A DNA stretch of 11,701 bases, taken from NCBI GenBank assembly GCA_023248915.1, contig JAHFDQ010000139.1, positions 1-11,701 on the forward strand, read 5' to 3'. The notes beneath the pieces are model-generated. The model saw nothing but the letters and a program-made list of their open reading frames with translations. It did not search any database and was not told where the DNA came from. Source of the DNA: Archangiaceae bacterium. GTDB lineage: Bacteria > Myxococcota > Myxococcia > Myxococcales > Myxococcaceae. Made by a program: the position numbers and the translations under genes. Positions 6,181 through 11,701 of this stretch are shown here, piece after piece; the stretch's first letter is position 1; each line of letters begins with the position of its first letter.

Positions 6181-8505
6181 ATGACCGACCAGGACTTCGG
6201 CAGATACCAGCTCCTCAAGAAGCTCGCCACGGGCGGCATGGCCGAGGTGTGGCTGGCGCGCCAGCACGGCATCGAGGGCTTCGAGCGGCTGGCGGTGGTC
6301 AAGCGCATCTTGCCGCACCTCGCGGACGACCCCGAGTTTCTCCAGATGTTCGTGAACGAGGCGAAGATCGCGGCGCGCTTCAACCACCCGAACATCGCGC
6401 AGATCTACGAGCTCGGAGAGACCAACGGCACCTTCTTCATCGCCATGGAATACATCCACGGCGAGGACCTGGGCCGGCTGATGCGCAAGGCCTGGAGCGC
6501 CGGCCAGTGGATCGCCCGGCCCCTGTCGATTCGCATCGTGGCCTCGGCGTGCGAGGGGCTGCACTACGCCCACAACAAGACCGACGACTCGGGCAAGCCG
6601 CTGAAGGTGGTGCACCGCGACATCTCGCCCCAGAACATCCTGATCAGCTTCGACGGTTCGGTGAAGGTGGTCGACTTCGGCATCGCCAAGGCGGCCGACC
6701 AGGTGTCGATGACGCGGTCGGGGGCGATCAAGGGCAAGTTCGCGTACATGTCGCCCGAGCAGGCCGGCGGCAAACCGCTCGACAACCGCTCGGACATCTT
6801 CGCCATCGGCCTGGTGCTCTACGAGCTGCTCACCGGCGTCAGGCCCCTGAAGCGCCAGAGCGAGCTGGCGACGCTCCAGGTGGCGGTCGAGTGCAGCATC
6901 CAGCGCCCCTCGGAAGTCGCCGACGTGCCGGCCGAGGTCGACGGGGTGGTGATGCGGGCGCTGGCGAAGGCGCCCGAGGAACGGTACCGCGACGCGCGCG
7001 CCTTCCAGAGCGCGCTCGAGGAATTCCTGGTCGGGCAGCGGTGGGTGGCCAGCTCGGTGCAGATCTCCGAGCTGATGGCGACGCTGTTCTCCGACCGGCT
7101 CGACGAGGAGAAGCGCCTCGGCCAGCCGTACCCCGACGCGAAGGACGGCTCGGTCTCGGGCGACGCCGTGGCCCAACCCTCTCTGTCGGACCCGGCGCCG
7201 ACGCAGCAGGCGCGCACTCCGGGCCACGGCGCGATCCAGGAGTGGGAAGCGCCCCCGGGCCGCACCGAACCGCAAGGGCGCGCGGTCGAACGGCCCTCGC
7301 ACCCGAGTGGGCGCAAGGGGAAGCTGGGGCGAAGCCCGCCGGGGCCCGCGCCGGTTACCGACCCTGCGACGCTGAGCCGGCCGGCGCCTGGGCCGGGCTC
7401 TGCTGACGCGCCTTCGGGGGACGACGTCGAGGCAGGCGACGCACGGAAGCGCCGCGAGCCCGCGGGGGTTGGGGTGACGCCCGGCGCCGGCGCCACCGTG
7501 GTGGCCCGGACGCCGTCGCGGTCCGACGCGCCGGTCGGAGGAGAGCGGCGGCCGTCTGGAGCGCGGCTGCCCGAGGTGCCCGGCGAGGCCGAGAACTCGC
7601 TGCCGCCCCTCACCGGGACCTCCCAGGTGAGCGAGGCCCCGCGACCGAGCGCCGCCCATGTGGCCGCCAGCGGCGGGCCGCCGGCCGGGTCGGGGGAGGC
7701 CGAGGTCTCGTTTCCGGTCCCCGTCGAGGCCGAGCCCGAGACGCTACCCCCGGTGCGGAAGAAGAGCGCCGGCGCCGCGGCGCCCGTGCGCCGAAGCTCG
7801 GGGTTGGTGATGCCCGAGGCTCCGCCGCCGACGCGCCCGCAGGCGCCGAAGCCCCGGGTGGAAGCTCCGAAGCCCGGTCCGGCTGACCTGCCCGATCTCG
7901 ACGACCTGAAGGCGCGGTCGAGCCATCGCTCGAGGCAGGTGCTGATCGCCAGCTCGATCGTCGCCGTATTGGTGATGGGGCTCATCTTCCGGGGGCCTAT
8001 TTGGGAAGGGCTCACCCACGCGGCCATCGACGGGCAGGGCGTCTACGTCACGGTCGATTCCAACCCGAGGGTGAAGGTGCTGGTCCGCCACGCGCGCGAA
8101 GAGGCCGCCGTCGAGCCCGAGTCCGAGCTGGGCGAGACGCCGCTGACCGCCGCCCGGGGGGCTCACCTGCGCGACACCATCATCCTGTCGAACCCCGACC
8201 TGGGCCTGTACTTCGAGGAACCGGTCCGCGGCACCGAACCGGGCAAGCTGCAGCGCATCGAGAAGGACTTCGCGAAGGGCGCGGCTCGCATCACCGTGGT
8301 GCCGAGGGGCCTGCCGGGGCTGTCGTTCTGGCGCGGCGGGCAGGAGGTCGGCCGCTACGAGCCCGGTTTGAAGCTCGAGCTCTGGGAAGGGACGCAGCGG
8401 CTCGAGGTCCGCGGAGACGCCCTGAAGCGGCCCTTCCGGTTCGACGTGCAGGTGCCCGCGCGGGCCACCGTCGACCGCACCGTGGACCTGACCGGCTACC
8501 TCTGA
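6181..8505 (+). CDS. Transmembrane Ser/Thr protein kinase (Pkn type) with periplasmic C-terminal domain
   Basis: 774 residues. The kinase domain spans about 8-283 and is complete: glycine loop LATGGMAEVWLA at 15-26, Lys41 (AVVKRIL), alpha-C Glu60, HRDISPQN at 145-152 with catalytic Asp147, DFG at 165-167, and activation-segment end GKFAYMSPEQ at 185-194. Residues about 320-580 are a Pro/Ala/Gly-rich, low-complexity linker. One transmembrane helix (VLIASSIVAVLVMGLIF, 587-603) follows, then about 170 residues outside the membrane. The latter contain VYVTVDSNPRVKVLV and LGETPLTAARGAHLRDTIIL (about 621-672), resembling PEGA-type surface repeats, probably for sensing or envelope anchoring. The start at 6181 lacks a strong Shine-Dalgarno; TAAAAT at 6160-6165 could be a -10. 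The 3' end overlaps the convergent MoeB-like gene by 10 bp. Substrate and signal are not known. Confidence 0.92.
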   Translation: MTDQDFGRYQLLKKLATGGMAEVWLARQHGIEGFERLAVVKRILPHLADDPEFLQMFVNEAKIAARFNHPNIAQIYELGETNGTFFIAMEYIHGEDLGRLMRKAWSAGQWIARPLSIRIVASACEGLHYAHNKTDDSGKPLKVVHRDISPQNILISFDGSVKVVDFGIAKAADQVSMTRSGAIKGKFAYMSPEQAGGKPLDNRSDIFAIGLVLYELLTGVRPLKRQSELATLQVAVECSIQRPSEVADVPAEVDGVVMRALAKAPEERYRDARAFQSALEEFLVGQRWVASSVQISELMATLFSDRLDEEKRLGQPYPDAKDGSVSGDAVAQPSLSDPAPTQQARTPGHGAIQEWEAPPGRTEPQGRAVERPSHPSGRKGKLGRSPPGPAPVTDPATLSRPAPGPGSADAPSGDDVEAGDARKRREPAGVGVTPGAGATVVARTPSRSDAPVGGERRPSGARLPEVPGEAENSLPPLTGTSQVSEAPRPSAAHVAASGGPPAGSGEAEVSFPVPVEAEPETLPPVRKKSAGAAAPVRRSSGLVMPEAPPPTRPQAPKPRVEAPKPGPADLPDLDDLKARSSHRSRQVLIASSIVAVLVMGLIFRGPIWEGLTHAAIDGQGVYVTVDSNPRVKVLVRHAREEAAVEPESELGETPLTAARGAHLRDTIILSNPDLGLYFEEPVRGTEPGKLQRIEKDFAKGAARITVVPRGLPGLSFWRGGQEVGRYEPGLKLELWEGTQRLEVRGDALKRPFRFDVQVPARATVDRTVDLTGYL

Positions 8506-9116
8506 GCCGCGGTCGCGCACCCCGGAGCGCCGTCGGTCAGCACCACGTCGGCTCCCATGCCGCAGGTCGGGCAGGCTGAGTCTTTCTTCAGGACCAGCTC
8601 GGTGAAGCGCGACTCGAGCGCGTCGTAGGTGAGCAGCCGTCCGATCAGCGGCTGGCCGGTCCCGAGCAGTAACTTCAGCGCTTCGGTCGCCTGCAAGAGG
8701 CCGACGACGCCCGGCAGCACTCCCAGCACGCCCGCCTCGGCGCAGGCCGGCGACAGCTCGGGCGGCGGGGCCTTCGGGTACAGGCAGCGGTAGCAGGGGC
8801 CGCGGCCGGGGACGAAAGTCGTGACCTGGCCCTCGAAGCGGTACAGGGCTCCGTGCACGTTGGGCTTGCCCAGCTTCACGCAGGCGTCGTTGAGCAGGTA
8901 GCGGGTGGCGAAGTTGTCGCCGATCTCGCGGTGCGACCGGGGCACCCAGGCCGCGCCGGGCAGCCTGCCCGCGGCGAGCTCGTCGGCCTCGCGAATGTCG
9001 ACAAGCCGCGGTGGATTGGGCGCGGCCAACCGCGCCGAAAGCTCTGCGGCCGACACCTCGCGCACCTCGCCGCGCAGGGTTTCGAACAGCTCGCCAAATG
9101 TCGAGGCACCCGCCAT
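8496..9116 (-). CDS. Internally deleted rhodanese-MoeB/ThiF-family protein lacking the ATP-binding core
   Basis: 206 residues from ATG 9116. Residues 1-64 are the start of a rhodanese domain (LVDIREADELAAGRLPGAAW at 38-57, then VPRSHREI). At 66 it jumps to the C-terminal half of a MoeB/ThiF adenylyltransferase (GDNFATRYLLNDAC at 66-79, NVHGALYRFEGQVTTFVPG at 86-104, GVLPGVVGLLQATEALKLLL at 132-151). The four zinc cysteines remain (CYRC 108-111, CPTC 182-185). Fused rhodanese-MoeB proteins are about 370-390 residues, so roughly 170-180 are missing. The missing part includes the rhodanese active-site Cys loop and the GxGGLG nucleotide-binding and adenylation residues. The frame is kept across the join at about 8920-8925. 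It cannot activate MoaD/ThiS by adenylation as known. It may be a pseudogene that happens to stay in frame, or a scaffold. It is divergent from the dehydrogenase gene. Confidence 0.8.
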   Translation of the reverse strand: MAGASTFGELFETLRGEVREVSAAELSARLAAPNPPRLVDIREADELAAGRLPGAAWVPRSHREIGDNFATRYLLNDACVKLGKPNVHGALYRFEGQVTTFVPGRGPCYRCLYPKAPPPELSPACAEAGVLGVLPGVVGLLQATEALKLLLGTGQPLIGRLLTYDALESRFTELVLKKDSACPTCGMGADVVLTDGAPGCATAAQR

Positions 9117-9126
9117 GGCCGCCCTC

Positions 9127-9132
9127 TATAAC
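9127..9132 (+). promoter_or_regulatory. Possible -10 element of the dehydrogenase gene
   Basis: TATAAC lies 33 bp before the GTG start, in a short divergent gap. No matching -35 is seen at 16-18 bp, so the call is weak. Confidence 0.3.
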
Positions 9133-9165
9133 GCAGCAGAGGCGAGACTTCTCAAAGGGGGCACC

Positions 9166-9921
9166 GTGGACCGACCGCTCGAGGGCAAGGTGGTGTTGGT
9201 GACCGGAGCCGGGGTACGGCTCGGGCGGGCGCTCGCCGAGGCGCTCGGCCGCGCGGGCGCGTCGGTGGCGGTGCACTTCCACGCCTCGGAAGAAGGGGCG
9301 AAGGCGGCGGTGGCGGCCATCCGCGCCGACGGTAACCGCGCGGCCGTCTTCCGGGCCGACCTGGCCAAGGGCGAAGAATTGGTCGCGCTCGCGGGCCGCG
9401 TCGAGGCCGAGCTCGGCCCCATCGCCGCGCTGGTGAACTCGGCGGCGGTGTTCGAAGCGGCGCCCTTCCTCGAGACGACCGACGCGGTGCTCGATCGGGC
9501 GTGGGCGGTGAACGCGCGCGGGCCCTTCGTCCTGACCCGGGAAGTGGCGCGCCGGATGATGTCCCGGGGCTCGGGCGACGTGCTGAACATCCTCGACATC
9601 GGGGGAGTGATGAACGCCTGGCGCCACTACTCGGCGTACGGGATGACGAAGGCGGCGTTGGCCGCGCTCACCCGCGCCCTGGCGCTCGAGCTGGCTCCGG
9701 CGGTGCGCGTCAACGGCATCGCGCCCGGGGCCGTGCTGCCCCCCGAGGGCACGCCGGTGCGCGACCTCGAGCAGCTGCGCGAGAAGATACCGATGGGGCG
9801 GTTCGGCGCCCCGGCCGACGTCGTCGAGACGGCCCTGTTCCTGTTGACCGGGCCCCGCTTCATCACCGGGCAGATTCTGGCGGTGGACGGGGGCCGGTCG
9901 GTGGGCCAGGCGAGCCGCTGA
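9166..9921 (+). CDS. Short-chain dehydrogenase/reductase, pteridine-reductase-like
   Basis: 251 residues from GTG 9166, preceded by AAAGGGG (9154-9160). This start puts the first strand (KVVLVTG) at residues 8-14, normal for the family. The in-frame ATG at 9115 would add 17 residues and overlap the start of the divergent gene. Cofactor motif TGAGVRLG is at 13-20, NSAA (the NNAG equivalent) at 91-94, and Y158-x3-K162 is the catalytic pair (YGMTK). The usual catalytic Ser is replaced by Asp144 in NILDIGG, as in pteridine reductases PTR1/FolM. Here the Asp-Tyr spacing is 14 rather than 13. C-terminal FITGQILAVDGG (232-243) is typical. Likely an NADPH-dependent reductase of a pteridine or similar substrate; exact substrate unknown. 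An Fe-S carrier gene follows after 51 bp. Confidence 0.88.
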   Translation: MDRPLEGKVVLVTGAGVRLGRALAEALGRAGASVAVHFHASEEGAKAAVAAIRADGNRAAVFRADLAKGEELVALAGRVEAELGPIAALVNSAAVFEAAPFLETTDAVLDRAWAVNARGPFVLTREVARRMMSRGSGDVLNILDIGGVMNAWRHYSAYGMTKAALAALTRALALELAPAVRVNGIAPGAVLPPEGTPVRDLEQLREKIPMGRFGAPADVVETALFLLTGPRFITGQILAVDGGRSVGQASR

Positions 9922-9972
9922 CCCGGCAGGGGGGCCGGCGAAACCTCCGGTCGGGTTGGGCATCGAAGCGGC

Positions 9973-10365
9973 ATGCAAACTCCAGAAACCGCTTCAACGG
10001 TAGAGCCCACTCCCGCCCCCCGAAAGTCAGCTCCCACGCCGGTGTTGACGCTCACCCGCGCCGCGGTGGACCAGGTGAGGGTGTTCCTCACGCAGGAAGG
10101 CCAGGCGGCGGGACTGTTCTCGATTCGCGTCTCGCCGAGTGGCTGCAGCGGCATGGGGTACGACTTGTCCATTGGCCCGACTTCCCGCCCCGGCGACCTG
10201 GAGTGGGAACAGGACGGCGTCCGAATCTGCACCGACCCGGCGAGCTCGGCGTACCTCGCCGGCACGGTGGTGGACTACGTCTCGACCCTCGAGGGAGCCG
10301 GCTTCAAGTTCGCCAATCCCCAGGCCAAGCACGCCTGCGGCTGCGGCAGCTCTTTCTCGGTCTAG
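9973..10365 (+). CDS. A-type iron-sulfur cluster carrier (IscA/ErpA/HesB family)
   Basis: 130 residues from ATG 9973. It accepts or delivers Fe-S clusters, or iron, to apoproteins in the cytoplasm. The core starts at about residue 25 (LTLTRAAVDQVRVFL). The three conserved cysteines are present: Cys58 in SGCSGMGYDL, and Cys122 and Cys124 in CGCGSSF at the C-terminus. IscA and ErpA are usually about 107-115 residues; the extra length here is an N-terminal Thr/Pro/Ala-rich tail (residues 1-22), so the protein could start later, but no better start codon is seen. Whether it is IscA, ErpA or SufA cannot be told: no iscS, iscU or suf genes are in the window. It follows the dehydrogenase by 51 bp in the same direction, and may be co-transcribed with it. 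Confidence 0.9.
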   Translation: MQTPETASTVEPTPAPRKSAPTPVLTLTRAAVDQVRVFLTQEGQAAGLFSIRVSPSGCSGMGYDLSIGPTSRPGDLEWEQDGVRICTDPASSAYLAGTVVDYVSTLEGAGFKFANPQAKHACGCGSSFSV

Positions 10366-10382
10366 CCGGCCCGCCCCGAGGC

Positions 10383-10388
10383 TAGAAT
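10383..10388 (+). promoter_or_regulatory. Possible -10 element TAGAAT implying a leaderless transcript
   Basis: TAGAAT lies 7 bp before ATG 10396 and overlaps the alternative ATG 10387. If it is a -10, transcription would begin at about 10394-10396, i.e. at the second ATG, giving an mRNA with no leader. No Shine-Dalgarno is seen before either ATG, which fits. No clear -35. Confidence 0.35.
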
Positions 10389-10395
10389 GCGCGCC

Positions 10396-11097
10396 ATGGT
10401 TTCGGGGAACCGGGTCGCGCTGGGCTTGGCGCTTGCGTGGGTGGGGTGCGCCACCGCCAAGAAGGACGTGACCGGCTCGGGCGACGACCGCTACGACGAG
10501 ACGGCGGCGCCCGACAAGGGGCCCGCGCGGGGAGAGGCCGACTCCGTCCGTCCCGAGTGCGGCCCCGACGGCAAGGGCGATGTCATCTTGCTCGACGCCA
10601 GCTCGGGGGCGAGGGTGGCCTGCGCGTTGGTGACGCTGACCCGCGAGGCGCTCGACTGCCAGGGCGGCGCCGACTGCTCGGGGGAAGTCGTCTTTCACGG
10701 CCGGGCCAACCGCGCCGGCGAAGTGGCGCTGGCCGCGCCGGTGAAGGACGGGCGGCTGGCGGTCGCGGCCGAGGGCTTCGCGCCGTCCTACCGGGCGGTG
10801 GGGGCGACGGCGGCGGGAAAACCGCTGGAGATTGAATTGGCGCCCGCCGAGGGCTTCTGGCTGAAGGTGGTGGACGGCGAGGGCAACTACTTGCAGGACG
10901 TGCCGGTGACGTTCACCCAGGGTTCCGACGCGCTCGCTCAGCTACGCACCAACGTGCTGGCCAACGTCTTCTTCGCGCACCGGTCGCCGTTCTCCGGAGA
11001 CCCGGTCACCGTGGCGGCGCCCGGGTACAAGCCGGTGGTGGTGTCGGGGCCGGCCGACTTGGGCGACGACGGCCACACCGTCACGCTGCCGAAGTAG
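10396..11097 (+). CDS. Lipoprotein of unknown function with carboxypeptidase-regulatory-like/Ig-like repeats
   Basis: 233 residues from ATG 10396; an ATG three codons earlier (10387) is the alternative. The later start is preferred because TAGAAT (10383-10388) looks like a -10 box covering the first ATG. The N-terminus MVSGNRVALGLALAWVGC is a lipoprotein signal with the lipobox cysteine at residue 18; what follows is an Asp/Lys-rich linker to about 50. Two beta-rich segments follow: about 60-140 (DVILLDASSGARVACALVTL, then RLAVAAEGFAPSYRAV) and about 155-230 (FWLKVVDGEGNYLQDVPVTF, then VTVAAPGYKPVVV). Their GY/GF-x-P pattern resembles carboxypeptidase regulatory-like or Big-type domains. Three more cysteines may form a disulfide plus one. 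Cell-envelope location is likely; role unknown. The end overlaps the convergent hicB gene by 17 bp. Confidence 0.82.
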   Translation: MVSGNRVALGLALAWVGCATAKKDVTGSGDDRYDETAAPDKGPARGEADSVRPECGPDGKGDVILLDASSGARVACALVTLTREALDCQGGADCSGEVVFHGRANRAGEVALAAPVKDGRLAVAAEGFAPSYRAVGATAAGKPLEIELAPAEGFWLKVVDGEGNYLQDVPVTFTQGSDALAQLRTNVLANVFFAHRSPFSGDPVTVAAPGYKPVVVSGPADLGDDGHTVTLPK

Positions 11098-11533
11098 GGC
11101 TCCTCGGCATTCCGAACTCCGGGTGAACCCTCAGGACCGCGAACACTCGATCGAGTGTCTCGACGGTAGGGTTGCTTCCGGGAGACTCGAGCTTGGCCAC
11201 GACTGGCTGGCTAACGCCCGCTCGCTTGGCGAGCTGAGCTTGAGTGAGGCCCGCGTCCTGTCGAGCCCACCGGACGACGAGTTTGACCGCCAACCTGAGC
11301 GGGACCTCGACCCAAAGCAGCCTCTCGCCCCTGCGAGCCCGGGGAGCCCGAGCAGACGGCCGCGGGGGCGCTTCGCCATCGAGGAGGTGCGCCTCGAGCC
11401 ATCCCTGCAGCGCTTCGGCCGCCTGATGCTCGATTCGCTCGCCTGGATCTGCCTGGGTCTGACAGCCCGGGCAATCGGGGAAGAAGGCGAGGGTGAACTT
11501 CCCTTCTCTGGATACAGAAGCTGGGTAGCGCAT
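11081..11533 (-). CDS. hicB: HicB-family antitoxin with C-terminal XRE-type helix-turn-helix
   Basis: 150 residues from ATG 11533, with AGGAG overlapping the stop codon of hicA upstream (8-bp gap), so the pair is one operon. Residues about 1-50 show the HicB partial RNase H-like fold (KFTLAFFPDCPGCQTQAD, then EALQGWLEAHL). The linker at 52-70 is Pro/Arg-rich. Residues about 84-136 are a helix-turn-helix (GLTQAQLAKRAGVSQPVVAK, then NPTVETLDRVFAVL). HicB blocks HicA and, through the helix-turn-helix, probably represses its own promoter, which lies outside the window. An XRE-type rather than ribbon-helix-helix C-terminus is one of the two known HicB forms. The toxin-first gene order is the usual hicAB order. 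Its tail overlaps the end of the convergent lipoprotein gene. Confidence 0.87.
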   Translation of the reverse strand: MRYPASVSREGKFTLAFFPDCPGCQTQADPGERIEHQAAEALQGWLEAHLLDGEAPPRPSARAPRARRGERLLWVEVPLRLAVKLVVRWARQDAGLTQAQLAKRAGVSQPVVAKLESPGSNPTVETLDRVFAVLRVHPEFGMPRSPTSAA

Positions 11534-11541
11534 GGGTGCTC

Positions 11542-11701
11542 CTAGGGCAGGTCGATACCGGCCTGTCGGCCTATGGCCTTGACGAGGCCCGTTCCAAGTT
11601 CCTTCTTCGGATGCGGGACTGTCACCTTGCCGAGCTTCGTGGGGTGGACGAATTGGTGATGAGACCCTACGACGTGCTTGAGCGTCCAGCCGTCCTCTCT
11701 C
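11542..11701 (-). CDS. hicA: HicA-family mRNA interferase toxin (5' end outside window)
   Basis: The reverse-strand frame from the window edge to TAG 11544-11542 gives 52 residues. It contains DGWTLKHVVGSHHQFVHPTK, then GKVTVPHPKKELGTGLVKAI. This matches the HicA double-stranded-RNA-binding-like fold with the catalytic His in the G-S-H motif, and the HP-T and VTVP-HP-K strands. HicA proteins are about 60 residues, so only the first 8-12 are missing. It cleaves mRNA when free of HicB. All visible catalytic and core residues are present, so the system looks functional. hicB follows after 8 bp. Confidence 0.87.
   Translation of the reverse strand, partial: REDGWTLKHVVGSHHQFVHPTKLGKVTVPHPKKELGTGLVKAIGRQAGIDLP

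Noticed and set aside
6088..7659. 523-residue reverse-strand frame opposite the kinase
   Set aside because: Its composition is that of an antisense shadow; the kinase motifs on the plus strand are complete.
9115..9165. Longer start of the dehydrogenase at ATG 9115
   Set aside because: It would overlap the divergent gene's start codon and adds 17 residues before a normal SDR N-terminus; GTG 9166 has AAAGGGG upstream.
7744..9978. 744-residue open frame on the reverse strand
   Set aside because: It runs antisense to the kinase end and the dehydrogenase, and through the MoeB-like gene in another frame. Arg/Pro/Gly-rich composition and no motif: shadow frame.
1..11701. CRISPR array, tRNA or rRNA genes
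   Set aside because: No regularly spaced short repeats, no cloverleaf with a recognisable T-arm and no rRNA-like stretch were found by eye on either strand.

Overview
The window looks like chromosome from a high-GC myxobacterium (Myxococcota, probably Cystobacterineae). The grounds are strong G/C bias at third codon positions, a transmembrane 'Pkn'-type Ser/Thr kinase with a long Pro/Ala-rich linker, a fused rhodanese/MoeB-type protein, and short or absent leaders with TAGAAT-like elements. The species call is inference.

Layout. 1-205: 3' end of a membrane-protein gene (+). 206-3978: an island of about 3.7 kb bounded by a 93-bp direct repeat (185-277 and 3979-4071, 88/93 identical, the last 63 bp exact). 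The repeat spans the end of the membrane-protein gene and the last 20 codons of the RsmB/NOP-family methyltransferase gene, which were presumably adjacent convergent genes before the island arrived. The island is mostly gene remnants: a HepT toxin fragment and an MntA antitoxin fragment that still keep their operon-type overlap, an MFS-like membrane fragment, the C-terminal half of a GH1 beta-glucosidase, and an internally deleted IS91-type transposase. Its only intact-looking gene is a 446-residue cysteine-free protein of unknown function (2063-3403), with a good ribosome binding site and less biased codon use than the host genes.

4007-11097 is ordinary chromosome: an RsmB/NOP-type RNA m5C methyltransferase (-), a divergent typical 2-Cys peroxiredoxin (+) with a strong terminator, a transmembrane Ser/Thr kinase (+), a rhodanese-MoeB protein that has lost its whole ATP-binding core by an in-frame deletion (-), a divergent short-chain dehydrogenase (+), an A-type Fe-S carrier (+) and a lipoprotein (+). 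11081-11701: a HicA/HicB toxin-antitoxin operon (-), with hicA cut by the window edge.

The most unusual items are (i) the repeat-flanked island at the 3' end of a housekeeping gene, with one intact orphan gene among debris, and (ii) the 206-residue 'coreless' MoeB. All identifications come from reading motifs by eye; no database search was possible.
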